Shown here in pieces: positions 37,053-49,395 of a DNA stretch of 64,000 nucleotides (position 1 is its first letter; each line of letters starts with the position of its first letter). A program made the position numbers and the translations under genes. The DNA lies in NCBI GenBank assembly GCA_037043235.1, contig JAWRVZ010000057.1, positions 1,875,501 to 1,939,500 of the forward strand. Direction: 5' to 3'. The notes below the pieces were generated by a model. The model did not search any database and was not told the origin of the DNA. It worked only from the letters and a program-made list of their open reading frames with translations. Source of the DNA: Rhodeus uyekii. Taxonomy: Eukaryota; Chordata; Actinopteri; Cypriniformes; Acheilognathidae.

Positions 37053-37545
37053 CTGACCACTGTTCTTCAGAAAAATTCTCCAGGTCCTGCAAATTCTTTG
37101 GTCTTCCAGCATCTGTTTCATATTTGAACCCTTTCCAGCAGTTGCTATATTATTTTGAGATCTTCACACTGAGGACAATCGAGGGACTCTAACACTACTA
37201 TTAAAAAAAACATGCACAAATGCTCCAGAAAGAAAACACAATGCATTATGGGCCAGGGGTGAAAACTTTTGAACAGAATGAAAATGTGCAAATGCTTATT
37301 TTGTTTACAGATCATATTTTTATGTAGAAAGGCACTTCAGATACTAAAGAAGAGTACAATTTAGAGTACAACTACAATTTAACGGATCTTCAAATTCAAA
37401 AAGATATCACCCCCTGGCTCTTAATGCATCCTGTTCCCTTCTGGAGCTTCAGTGAATGTTTCATCAATCACCATATTAAAATGATTTCTGAAGGATCATG
37501 TGACACTGAAGACCAAAGTAATGATGCTGAAAAGTCAGCTAAATC
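37053..37545. mobile_element. Cyprinid interspersed repeats, two adjoining pieces
   Basis: 37053-37290 contains CTGTTCTTCAGAAAAATTCT, GCAAATTCTTTGGTCTTCC, TTGAACCCTTTCCAGCAGT and GGGGTGAAAACTTTTGAACA. 37390-37545 contains TTTCATCAATCACCATATTA and GAAGGATCATGTGACACTGA. I recall both as very common zebrafish/carp DNA repeats. The first has partial inverted symmetry around 37190-37420 (opposite-strand AAAACTTTTGAA / AACTC pieces). Non-coding. Confidence 0.65.
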
Positions 37546-39779
37546 TAAATTTAAGTAAATCTATTTCATTTTAAAATGAATGTATATTGTAATACTATTT
37601 TAATAATATCTATAATATAATAATATCTATCTATCTACACTGAAAAAATTGAGGTCTTGATGGTTTTTTTTTCTTCCTGACTCCAAACTTTTGAAAGGCA
37701 AATCCACCTTTTGTTTTCACAGAAGAGTGTTCCACATAAATAGAATCTGATTTCATGTTGACTTTAAAGGAGAACTCTGTTTTGCAAATGAGTTCTGATG
37801 AAACACTTCGTAGGAAGGCTGATATGATCGAATCAAGAAAAAAAGCATCTCATAGCAGGATTCATTTGTGTTCTTTTTAAGTTCCTTGGAGGTGGGGGGC
37901 GGGAGGGATGGGAGGTTGTGAAGAGAGGAGGAGGATAAAAGGAAGGAACGAAATGATGGATAGAGCAGAGCGGGTGGCTGTGATTCACTGTTTTGTCACC
38001 TGCAGTGGGACTGACCTTCATCTCTCCCCAATCAGCCTATTTACTCAGCATCAACGCCTCTCTTTCACTGGAGTGGCTCAAATTATCAGTGCCATTATTC
38101 AAAAAAGACAGCACTGTGGCGATACGACGAGATAGCTCTCAAACCCAACTCCATGAGCTCTGAGAGGGCATATTCAAAACCAACCTACTGCTATCAAAAA
38201 AATAAATAAAACTTAAAAAAATCTCACCCCTCAGGAAAAAGCCATTTGATTCGCCACAACTTGGTGAGCAACGGAGCTTAGCATTTAATTAATTAAACTT
38301 AAAGCCCTGACTCTGCGTGCGATTGGTCACGGCTCTTCATTTTTTGTCTGTTTTATTGCTTTTTTCACACAGACGTCATGTTTCAGGACGTTTTTGCTCC
38401 GACGAGGGCTTTAGCAAATTTGACACTAAAAAAGAGTGAAGTACAACCCGTAGCACATCCTGCAGGCTTGTCGAAGTGTTCGGGTCATGGGCAGCGCTGT
38501 TCAATTAAGCCTGCGGCTATTTGTGTGTGTACAGTAGCGCTCTCTCCTAACATTCTCCATTATGTCTACAGTCCTCGCTGTCATATTTGATTTGCTGCAC
38601 GATGAAATGGGGGGAGTGCGTCAGAGAGACTGTCAGTCACCACGGGAGAGAATGAGAATGCTAGAGAGAGAGAGAGAGAGAGAGCGCATGAAAGGAACTG
38701 CAAGAGAGCAATGAAGATCTGCGCAGAGGGAGTCGGCATACGCTTTCGTCTTTGAAATAACTTCCAAACGGCTGGCCGCCGCAGTCGCCGGCATTGTGTT
38801 ACTCCCACCGTGGCATCTGCATCCTATTAATACGAGCAAAAGAATTGCAATTACACTCTATTACTTCAGAAAAGCAGCGCAAGTAATTGATAGACTGGAA
38901 CTTGGCCAAATGGCTGCTGTACCAATTAGAGGATCATCTTCTCCTGCTTTGTGCGAATATTTGAGGGCAAACATCTCACGCCATTTGCATGAGGTGTCAT
39001 TTTGCTGCCAATGATTACAGAGTAGTGAAAGTCTTTGCCCACATAAAGTAAAACATCTGGGAATGTTTTACCATATATTACGTATGTATTTATGCATTAC
39101 TGTGTTTATGCATGTCAATCCAGGAGAGATGGATTCACCTGGAAATATCTGAGGCAAGCCAGTCAAAACCACTCCTTCATTCATATTTATGCATATACCG
39201 CGTGTTTTCTCCCAAAAGCGACACGGTGTTATCGCACTCAAAAATCATATTTCCCTGATAGGTAGGATGCTTATTAGAGAGGACGCCTCACAAGGTTTAA
39301 ATGACAAGCTAACAAGATTGAACAAGTCACGGTTGTTGTCGAATTGTTCTGCGAGATGCAACAAGAGAGAACAGTGAGCAATCCCCTGTTCACAACACCT
39401 TCAACAAATGGACATACAGTAGGTAAATATAATAGAAAACCTTTAAACAAAACTCTTATTATTACATTTACAATAAAAGGTGTGTGTATATTGTATGTAT
39501 ATATATTTTATTCTGTAAAAATAAATAATTTATTATGGCTCAATTCATGATTTAAAATAGATATCACTAGTTTGAAACATTAGTGACTCATTTAGTATTT
39601 CATCGATTTATTTCATTGGGTTGCATGACATATTGTACACTACTTTGATTTCAGCTAAATGCAAAATGGCAAAATAATTTTAAGCCAGTTATTCAGTTAT
39701 CTTTTTCAGCATTCCTTTTGCTATTAAATGTAATAATCCAATGAGATTTTAAATGCACAAAGAGACTGACAACAGCCGG
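37546..39779. other. Long stretch without a gene; possible conserved block
   Basis: No element ends. (GA)n at 38661-38684. 38260-39015 is non-repetitive and compositionally distinct; 38820-39010 holds CTATTAATACGAGC, AAGAATTGCAATTACAC and CAAGTAATTGATAG homeodomain-like words. May be conserved non-coding DNA. Small frames there lack splice sites. Confidence 0.5.
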
Positions 39780-39843
39780 TTCCCCACACAGAGATCTGAT
39801 CTCACCATCATTGAGTCTGTCTGGGATTACATGAAGAAATAGA
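39780..39843 (+). pseudogene. Tc1 transposase C-terminal scrap
   Basis: One frame reads RSDLTIIESVWDYMKK and then a stop, matching the conserved SPDLN.IE..WDYMKR segment of Tc1 transposases that carries the third catalytic acidic residue. Flanking sequence is too diverged to extend the element. It is in opposite orientation to the Tc1 copy that starts 220 bp further on, so it is a separate insertion. Confidence 0.65.
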
Positions 39844-40059
39844 AAAAAAGTTTCCAAGACACTTAAATAAACCTTCCTATGTGGTTACCGTGATAATGAA
39901 CAACAATAATGTGCTGACATATGTGACTAACAATTATTTGAGGAAATCTGTTTATAATAGGGTATTTGGTTTGAACATACTGGTCCTGCGATGCCTAATG
40001 ACTCAGTTGATTTGAATAAATGTGTCTATAATGGCTACCGTTGCTTAAGAAAACTCTGG

Positions 40060-40910
40060 ATGCAGAACCCAAGTTAGCTTCAGCTTGCGGTCAAGAACAG
40101 ATTGGCAAACAATCTCTTTCAGGATTTTTTGGTAGAAGGAGAATTCATGGTTCCATTTATCAGAGTAGGTCTTCCAGGTCCTGAAACATAAAAACAGCTC
40201 CAGACAATCACACTACCAGCCCCATATTTTACTGTTGGTATGATGTTATTTTCTGAAATGCGGTGTTACTTTTACGTCAGAAGTAATGGGACACACACTT
40301 TCCAAAAAGTTCAACTTTGGTCTTGTCAGTCCACAGAGCATTTTCTCAAAAGTCTTGGAGATCATAAAGATGTTTTCTGGCAAAAATGAGATGAGCCGTA
40401 ATGTTCTTTTTGCTCAGCAGTGGTTTTTATCTTCGAACTCCATATTTGCCCAGTCTCTTTCTTATGGTGGATTCATGAACACTGAACACTTAACTGAGGC
40501 AAGTGAGGCCTGCAGTCTTTGGATGTTGGTGTGGGGTCTTTTGTGACCTCTTGGAGGAGTCGCTGCTGCGCTCTTGGGGTAATTTTGGTCTGCCGGGAAG
40601 GTTCACCACTGTTCTGTGTTTTCTCCATTTGTGGATAATGGTTCTCACTGTGATTCGCTGGAGTCCCAAAGCTTTAGAAATGGCTTCATAATCTTTTTCA
40701 CACTGATAGATCTCAATTACTTTCTTTCTCATTTGTTCCTGAATTTCTTTGGATCTCAGCATGATGTCTAGCTTTTGAAGATTTTGTCAGGCAGGTCCTA
40801 TTTAAGTGATTTCTTGAAAGATGAAAAAAGATGAAACCTTTAAATGTGACAAACTTGCAAAACAAATAAGAAATCAGGAAAGGGGCAAACACTTTTTTGA
40901 CACCACTATA
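40060..40910 (-). pseudogene. Tc1-like transposon, copy C, with transposase N terminus
   Basis: A minus-strand element whose 5' end at 40910 reads GGGGCAAACACTTTTTTGAC then CACCACTATA, followed by a short 5' region with much of the usual leader deleted. The transposase starts at 40762: MLRSKEIQEQMRKKVIEIYQ, AISKALGLQRITVRTIIHKW, VVNLPGRPKLPQ, then a stop at 40490. The remainder to about 40060 corresponds to the catalytic half with frameshifts, and the 3' end is missing. Same family as copies A and B. Confidence 0.85.
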
Positions 40911-43001
40911 TAAAAAAGCCTTTGATGTTATCTGCTTGCAGTATCAACCTAATGTTTTAGAACATTTAAAAACATGCTTATGGTAGCTAGTTTAGTCATT
41001 TAGTCATTTCAATCTGCTTATTGTTAGCTGTAATGGTTTCCATTTCATCTAAAGCAAGGGATAGAAAAATGAGTTTTAGTCTGCTAAACAAAGCAATTTC
41101 AAAGTCTTTTGTCTTGTTTTTTAGTTTGAGTAGACAGTCAAATTAATTCAAACCCTTAATTTGACCATTCTAATGAAGTGAAGACGAAACAGCATCATAT
41201 AAAAGAAAAACAACATGCATTGTAAAGCTCCAAGACATTAAGCATCTCATACAAATCAGTTAACCCATTTATGTTGGCAAATTCCCCGCAAAACAAACGT
41301 AAGATAAAGTGCTGATGCTAAATTGTTGAGGTTTTGCATGTATTTTACTCTACATTCATTTCAGATAATGCTAGATCTGGCTCAGCAGAATACAACCAGC
41401 CTGAAGCTCTACAGCAGGTCTAGCAGCTCATTCTGTTGACAACGCTTTCAAGAAACTGCCACCGGTAATTCATCCAGGGTCGACCATTTCCACCCGCTTC
41501 TTCTGCAGAGCTAGTAGCCTCATTTTTCAAAATATGCTAAGCCACAAAGTCTGAAATTCCACCTTAATTGTGGATTACGGTGTGGGAAAGGGAAGCACAG
41601 AGGATTTAGATGGAAAGAGAGAGAAGACAGTGTGAAGCCCTGGGCAGGAACGTATGCAAACATGGTGGATCCACGAAGCTGACAGCTGCTTTGATAATAT
41701 ACAATATTTTGTTGGCTTGCTGCAAAACAAGACACTGGATCATGCAAAAACAAAACTCACCTGACATCCGCACTTTCTCTGCTAATGCCTGATAGACTTT
41801 CATCGCACACACACTCTTTGAAACCACATTTCCTCACAATTATGTAACTCCCTCACACAGTTACGCACACACACCCTTTGGGCTATTAACAAAACCTCTG
41901 CATGTTTGATCTTTGACACCTCAAATCATGTTTTAACCGCTAAACGGCACAGCTGCAATCAATTAGCGGCTGTGTGCTACCTCCAGCTGATAGCGAGGAA
42001 AAGCTCCTGCGCTTGGCAGGCGCTGCTTTCCCTCTGGTGCGGGGTGGAGCGGGGCTCTAATGGGACACAGCCGCCACACTCGCGCCTTCCCACAAGACTT
42101 CTGCTGTGTGTGTATTTGCAGCAGACATGAGGAGAAGAACGATCCGGCCCCAGCGTTTCACGTGCTGACATTGTGACGGGGAGGTTGGTGCGATTCTGAC
42201 AGCCAACCCGGAGAGACTGCGGCAAAGGGAGAGCCGGACGATTAAATGTCTTAACTCAGACAACAGGGCCCGATTGCAAACGGATTTTCAGATATTATCT
42301 CTGTGAGCTTCAGCAATGGACAAGAGGTTGACAAGAAGTCTGGTATGTTAGACAAGAAAGACATTGTCTGCAAGAATGCAAACACAAGGGCAAATGCTTG
42401 ACCAGTATATACAGTACTGTAAAAACCTCTAGGGGATCTTCAAGTTCATTTCAAATGAATGAACCAATAGACTTTATGCCGAATGTCACATGAACAAACA
42501 GCAAAACTGGTCGGAGAAAGAGCTTACGCCGAACAGAAGACAATATCAATGGACTTTTAAAGAGGAAATTAGGCAGTTAGTCAAGTTTACATTATTAAGT
42601 AAACTGATTTCAACTTTAAAAAATGTTTTAAAGAAAAAAAGGATATTTTTGGGGTGAGGGCGCCACCATCTTGACATTACAAGGTCTGTTTGCTTCATTG
42701 GCCAGTGAAGTAATGAGCATTTCTTTCCCCAGCTACCACAATTTTAACAAATACTTGTTTTGAAATGAGGAAGACTAACTTAAAAGGACTGTTGAGCCCA
42801 GAATAAGTTCAATTGCTTATGCATGTGTGCCAATTTACTGTTTACGGGTGGAAGAAGTCTTGAACCCTCTGGTTTGGGGTGAAGAATGGTCTGACATAAC
42901 CATAAGATGCCACAGGAAGGCTACTGTGTTCAGTGTTGTTTACATCATATCGCTCTTTGTGTTGTGAAAATAATATTTGGGGTATTATGATCAAGGACTT
43001 A
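40911..43001. other. Stretch without recognisable gene
   Basis: No transposon ends recognised. 41930-42260 is less AT-rich and open on both strands without exon structure. Possibly host non-coding sequence. Confidence 0.55.
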
Positions 43002-43063
43002 GAATATCCAACAAGAATATCCAACATCAGACTGTGATATAGACAGTCTGATGTTGGATATTC
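43002..43063. repeat. Perfect 21-bp hairpin with adjacent partial direct repeat
   Basis: Arms 43015-43035 and 43043-43063 are perfect reverse complements (core TCCAACATCAGACTG) with a 7-nt loop. GAATATCCAAC also occurs directly at 43002 and 43015. Confidence 0.92.
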
Positions 43064-43187
43064 ATCCAAATTATGGTGAAAACCAAAAGCATTTCTTCAC
43101 TTTCTCTAGTTCATTGAAATTCAGTCCCATACTAAAAATGGCAAACACCAATGTAACATCAGATTTACTATATCATTCAACATATTA

Positions 43188-43787
43188 AGGGCCAGTCACA
43201 CAGCGAAAACACATGAATCACGCACAAATTACGCACAGATTTTCGTTTCTGCATGCATAATTGTGTCGTATGCATAATTCGTCGGTGGAACGAGCGTGGA
43301 CCATCAGTGATTGCAAAAGGGATGTGCGTCGAAGGCGGTTTGTGCGTGATTTTGAGTTTTGAATGGTTCAAAAATTTTCCGGTGTACGCTATTCATGAGT
43401 CGGCATGCGTAGTTTATGCGTCGAGCATGCGCTACTATGCGAGGGACACGCGTCGGCCGTCAGTGTTTATGCGTCGGAACTGTTTCGAAACCGTGCGCGT
43501 CCACGTCCGTCCACTGACGCCCCACCTTCATATCACGCATGAACCGCGCACGTATCACGTTCATTCCACTGACATCCACTGACAATGTGGATTCTGAAAG
43601 TGCTTGTTCGTGGAACGTTCGTGAAGCGTGCGTGTTTGGATGCGCTCCGTCAGTGATTCATGCATCGGGCGTGCGTCGAATGTTCGTGGAATACTTTGGT
43701 CAATTTCTCGACGCACAAGCACGCACAAACCCAATCTGTGCGTGACTTGTGAGTGATTCGTGCGTGATTGGCTGTGTGACTGGCCCT
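43188..43787. mobile_element. PIF/Harbinger-type MITE, exactly 600 bp
   Basis: Perfect 17-bp inverted ends AGGGCCAGTCACACAGC are flanked by TTA on both sides (43185-43187, 43788-43790). A 3-bp TTA/TAA duplication is characteristic of PIF/Harbinger elements. Sub-perfect symmetry extends to about 60 bp (AATCAC.CAC, ACGCACAGATT). The interior is unusually CpG-rich, with many GCGTG/CACGC/TGCGTC words, and has frames on both strands but no transposase motifs. Confidence 0.9.
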
Positions 43788-43790
43788 TTA

Positions 43791-45732
43791 GCACATACTT
43801 CACCTGTATTCAAATAATATTGTAACCTGAATCTAATAAATTGTACTCCGTCAGTACTCTACTTTATCTATTTACCTCAGTCGACACAACATTTGCAAGA
43901 CTGCATTTGCAACATTGGGTTCTATTGCAAGATTGTGTAAACTTTCTCCAAAAGTAATAATGAAACATCCTTTTTTCTTTAAAATGGTTACATGAATCAG
44001 CTAACCTAGATTTTTATAAATGATTCCATTTTATTCTATTTAAATATCTAAATGTTGGTGAGAAGAAGAAAAATATAAAACTTTTAGATGCATATACAAT
44101 GGACTTTAAAAGCATCTTGAGTAAACGGCTCTATAAATCTATTCGGACGCGCCGAAACTTGTTTTACAGAGTTTGTTTACGCATAATCCCAATTTATGAA
44201 TTTGAACTAAATCTGAATGGAGGTAAAATACATATTTTACTTCAAATTTTAATGGAAGTCAAATTTAATGCACGTCAAAGTTCGTCAATAGACACTTTAA
44301 ATGTTGGCTTCACAAAACCTTTTTAAAGTTATGAAAATAATTTAAAAAGCAATTGAAATGGTAACATTTATTTGCATTACCTACAGAATGAAAAATAGAA
44401 CGAAAATTTTTTAGACAGAACAATAGTAAGAGCGACAGATAGATATATAGAGTGACTGAACAATAAAATTATAGATTGAAACGACAGATAGATAGATAGA
44501 TAGATGAAAGCAACAGAAGACATTGTGCACAACAGAGCTCAGTCTCAAGCCAATAACAAGCTGTTGATACAAGTAGTAGTAAAAGTAACAGCAGGAAGGT
44601 CTCTGCTCACATATGAAAGCTTTACAGCAGGGCTTAACTCCTCTAACTACATGCTGCAGTCAGTATGATCTCTACATGGCTGTGCTTTTTTATTATGAGA
44701 GTTAATGAGCAGTGGCGTAAAGCCTGAAGAGAGATCTTGGGGGCGGAGACACAGTGAGAATCCAACGCTATCCTACCATCTCACTAGGGAGCCTCCTGAT
44801 CCTCAACTCGGCTTGCACCACAGGATCCATCTTCCAACACAACTACTGCTGCATTCATCCACACAGAATCACGTCAGGAGTGATCGCCATTGTTCAACCC
44901 TCTCTAGATGGAGTAATTACAGACAACTGGTGTAGCCTAAAAGCTGAGCTGGTACCCAAAAAGTTTGGATGAGTGTGCATGCAAACTAAACAGTTAGCAG
45001 ATCACAATCACAATGAAAGCTAAGCATAAGCTAAGCATTTTGGATCAAATTAAGTGCATACATTTTAGAATTATATAGTCCTTATGTAGCTCCGCCCGTT
45101 TTCTGTCTTTCAGCTTGTATTTCCACAACAGGAAGTTAAGATCTTACGAATTTGTAAATTAACCGTTGTAACGTTTATAATCTTTTCTGTGTTGCGACAT
45201 CCGCTTCAAACATTACAATGCTTATGATATCTTTACATACTCTACAATAAGTATATCCACTTTACCAACTAATACACAGAGCTACTGAAATTCAATGACA
45301 AAATTCTAAAGATGGCCGCCGCGTGCTTGTTTCTCTGGCTTAAAAGGTCTATAGGATCACATGACCTGATGAGATGAAGAGAGAGAGAAACTGTCCTCAA
45401 GCCAAACATTCATCCACTTTTTATTGTGCACTGTTCCGACAGATTATTCCCGATACTGTTCCTACTAGTGTCACAAAACATTAGCTGCGATGTCTCATTT
45501 GGGCCGCACACAAAATATTCTTCGCTGCATGTCCAAACTACCAGATAACTAATCTTCGAGTTGTCATGCTGCTTTCAACAAGACTAGAGCCAATAGATAT
45601 AAGTGTCACTCCAGTGGAAATGTCCTGATTTTTTGGACAACTCTACTCAAAAAGAAAAAGAATGGTCCCATCAAAGAACTAACACTCTCAAAGGGTCAAA
45701 TACAACATCCTATGCTGTCAATGACTTAGAAG
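43791..45732. other. Stretch without recognisable gene
   Basis: AT-rich; short GATA run at 44486-44505. Overlapping short frames at 44705-44972 have no family resemblance. No element ends recognised. Confidence 0.55.
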
Positions 45733-46621
45733 TAGGGGTGTGCAATTCATCAGAATGCAACAGAAATCGTCATTAGAAGTATTTTGAAAGATTACAAAAT
45801 CACAAAGTCTGTGATTTAATTGAATACATATATGCACTGCTTGTTTCAGAGTCAAGTGTTCTTACACATATATATCATTATCTTTATTATTATTTTTATA
45901 ATACTTAGTTTTATATTAGTTTTCTTAAATATTAGATTTTTCTTATTTCCAAGTAACATTTCTTATTAAGTTTAATTGTTATATTTTGATAAGTAATAAT
46001 AACTATTAGTAGTAGTAGTCTTGAGACCGGTCTTAATTTTTTAATTAAAATGTCCTCGACCTCAGGATTTTATCTCAAGACCCTCCGAGAGCAAAACTAA
46101 ATTGCTGGTTCATTGTCTGATTTACTGGTTAACATCAATAATGTGATTTGATGTAAAACTTACTGCCTAAAATTCAATCATGTTAAATTCTAGTTTTTGC
46201 CATCTTGGCAACGTGTTTTGTTACTAAATGCTTTGAAGAAATCGGTTGAATAAATGATTCTGAGACTCACTAATTAAGTGTTTTGACCTATCATTTTATT
46301 TTCCATCACATGTTCATATTCAATTAGTTTTTTAATTAATCTGAACAATATTATTAAGGTATAATTGTACCAATTCAGATGCAACTTTTAGCCCAGCAAT
46401 GCAAAGATGAACTTCATTGCAAGTGATTTTATTGGTAACAGCTCTATACAGTGTCTAATTACTAACTTGATTAAATATAAGACATTTCTCAGACAGTAGA
46501 GACGAATGTTTCCAGTGAATCTGAGGAGTGCTGGTCTTGGTCTTGGTCTTGGTCTCGGTCTCGGTTTAGGTGGTCTTGACTACAACACTAATATTGAAAA
46601 TCACAAAATTACGCATCCCTA
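45733..46621. mobile_element. Possible degraded hAT-like element
   Basis: The left TAGGGGTGTGCAATTCAT and right (reverse complement TAGGGATGCGTAATTTTG) could be diverged inverted ends of the TAGGG-type hAT MITEs. No 8-bp duplication matches, and the interior is unremarkable. Weak call. Confidence 0.3.
46532..46570. repeat. GGTCTT/GGTCTC hexamer repeat
   Basis: Five to six tandem hexamers, the last ones GGTCTC. Confidence 0.9.
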
Positions 46622-48237
46622 CTAATCTGACATTTTTTAAATGGCCTTTTCAAACCTGATCATTATTTTTTATTGTGCATACCTTAGAAGGATGAATAAA
46701 TTGTTAATTTCACATGACAATGATACTCTACAAGCAGTCTCAACACTATAACTCAAGAGAAATGCATGGAATTGGATGGATGTTAGTGCGATATCTCATA
46801 CAGGCCGTAACAGCCCTGTGCTTTCTTGTATGAAGATGTACGCTCTACTAATTCATATTTATAGCATGAAAAGAGAAGCCCCTGTCATCCTACAGCCAAG
46901 ACAACTCAAGGATAGTCTGCCACACCAAAACAAAGAGCAGGCAATTCGGCCTCGAAATGACAGGAAGGCCATGTGGGCACCTACCGCAATATTCTACATT
47001 TTTATTGCTTCGCCGCCGACTTCGCTGAGAGTTTGTCTCTTTCACTCGGTCTGAAAGTTAGCTTCTCTCCTCCGCCTGCGCAAAATGAACTATTTAACCT
47101 CTTCACAAAGCAGTCTATGCTTTTCTTTACCTTTCTTTAAAGGTTTTCACCCTCTTTCTTTCTTTAATTTAGTGAATATTTTTAATGCGTTTTTTAAATA
47201 AAGTCAAACTTAATATTCATCCAGTGCTTATCACTGTTTCTTTGCAAAGCAGGCCATAAATATTAATGAGGAGTTTTGCGTGGACCTGAAAGAGTCGGCT
47301 ACGCATCGTCTTTCTCTGTTAAGAAAGGGGGGTTTATCACAAATAAAAACCCCTGGGTAATTTTTCACAGAAATAATTGCCCTGCATGTGGTAAATGGTG
47401 TTATTTTCTGGTATTTAAAACTTTGGCAGGGCTCCCCATGTAATGATTTGCTGGCTGCGGAAAGCACTGGCATACAGACAGAGTGAGCCAGGCCGAGCGC
47501 GCGTCAGAGTGGGAACCACTAAACTAACTGTGGCCGTTCGGCTGGAAGGATTCTGGAAAAGAAAAACAGAACAAAAAAAACAGGAAAGCTGGTCTCCAAC
47601 AGCACTGCTCTATTGTGACTAGATCGATCTCGAGGAAATGGAAGAGAGGTCATCAGGACACGTCTGAAGCTCTGTATTACAGCATACTCTCCTTTAAAGG
47701 AGACTGCTATGTCTTGTTTGACAAAATGAAATGTGGACGCAAAAAAGAATATGCTATACAAGCAGTTGAAGGTTCCAAAACTAAGATTCACGAGGACACT
47801 ATGTGCTTTTCAAGTCAAAGTCAACATGAAATCAAAACTGACCATATGCGATCTCTTATTATGAATAATCAATGCAAGCTATTCCAAAGAAAACAAATAT
47901 TCTTCATAAAGATGAAATGTGATATGAATTGGACACACCCCATAGGAAGATGAATTGGAATGACAGATAGAATTTACAAAACCGTAATTCAAAGAAAATC
48001 AACACAGGTAATGCTTTTTGTAAAATTAAGTAATGAAATATATAAACTATTCACATATATAAACAGTCTATCTATCCATGTATCCATGTATGCATCTATC
48101 TATCTATCTATCTATCTTCCAAATTTAAGACGTCTTAAATTTTTTCTGCAACTTGGAAGCAAGGCTTTTTTTGCTGACATTCAACAATAACTTGTTTAAC
48201 TTTTTGCTTAATACTTCCCTACATTAAAATTCTGATA
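46622..48237. other. Stretch without a gene; possible conserved block 47230-47470
   Basis: 47230-47470 is non-repetitive with CATAAATATTAATGAGG, AAATAATTGCCCTGCATG and GTAATGATTTGCTGG. No exon features. A short (CTAT)n run lies at 48089-48117. The 112-codon frame at 47615-47953 is not recognisable. Confidence 0.5.
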
Positions 48238-48879
48238 CAGTAGTACCTCAAGATACGAAAGGCTCAACTTACGAAAAATCCAAGTTACGAAAGCAAAGAC
48301 GAAAATTTTTACTGCTCTACATACGAAAAGTTTTCAAGATACGAAAGGTTTCTGAAAGTCCGAGATTCGCCCCATAACAATTTTGAAAATCGCGCCGCAC
48401 GCCGCCATCTTAGTTATAGTAGACTCGCCACCTTCCTCCTGCTCTCCCATTGGTTCCTGATGCTAGCCAAGCCATGAGATCCTTCTCTCTAATTGGACAG
48501 CATCCCTCCCATCATGCATCTTCTATACGTACGTGCTGGCGTGCTTTAGCTCAGCCACTCCGCACCCGAAACTTTACATTTTTTATGTGTTTTCGTAAAG
48601 TTAAGTGTACGTACGTACGTTATCTGCCGTTTGTCCTCCTCCTCCTCTGCCGCCACTTTCGGAGATAGCCTCACTCGAAAGGTAAGCTTCGACATTTTAC
48701 GTTATTTCATCGTTATTTCATTGGTCAATTTAGCTTTATTATGAAATTTAATGGGGTGTTTTTGGAGGGCTTGGAACGAATTAGCCATTTTACATGTAAA
48801 ATGTGTTCCAAGATACGAAAAACTCATTATACGAAGGCCGCCTCGGAACGGATTAATTTAGTATCTCGAGGAACCACTG
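48238..48879. mobile_element. Tigger-like MITE, AAGATACGAAA family
   Basis: The left end CAGTAGTACCTCAAGATACG follows TA (48236-48237). The right end is the reverse complement of CAGTGGTTCCTCGAGATACT, then AT instead of TA. Subterminal GATACGAAA and CCAAGATACGAAAA words repeat at both ends, as do TTACGAAA motifs. 642 bp; no transposase remnant recognised. The middle has a tandem ACGTACGTACGT and a CCTCCTCCTCCT run. Confidence 0.85.
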
Positions 48880-49356
48880 ATACTTCCTTACATTCCAAAT
48901 TCAATTCAAATTTAAGAACTGAATTGGAAATTTAAAGGCATTCTCAATTCAATTCAAAGAATGGTGCACAACCCTATGCAATCCAATCAATTCCAGATAG
49001 ATAAAACACTTTTATTTTCATTGCAAATCCTGTTTCACTCAGAAATATGTCACATTAGAGAAGTCCAATTGTTGCAAATGCCAATTTTTGTTCATTTATA
49101 TGCTTACAGCAAAAGACAAGCTACAGTATTTCTCCTAGTGAGGCAGCATTAGTCTAACAGGAAGTGCATATGAAGAGAGAGGCAAAAGAACAGATGAGTG
49201 CAAAGCCTTTCACTCAGGTGGCCAGTCTGATGCCAGGACGAGACTCATTACAACATTTGTCAGCAGTGCCGTTCTTGCTTGGATGGCATACAAAACACGC
49301 AGCCCAAATCACGCATAGGACCTCGGCTTGGCTGAAGGCCCTGATGAACATCAGGC

Positions 49357-49395
<39 letters not shown>

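Noticed and set aside
45733..46621. Confident hAT element
   Set aside because: Ends are only loosely inverted and no 8-bp duplication matches; kept as a weak call.
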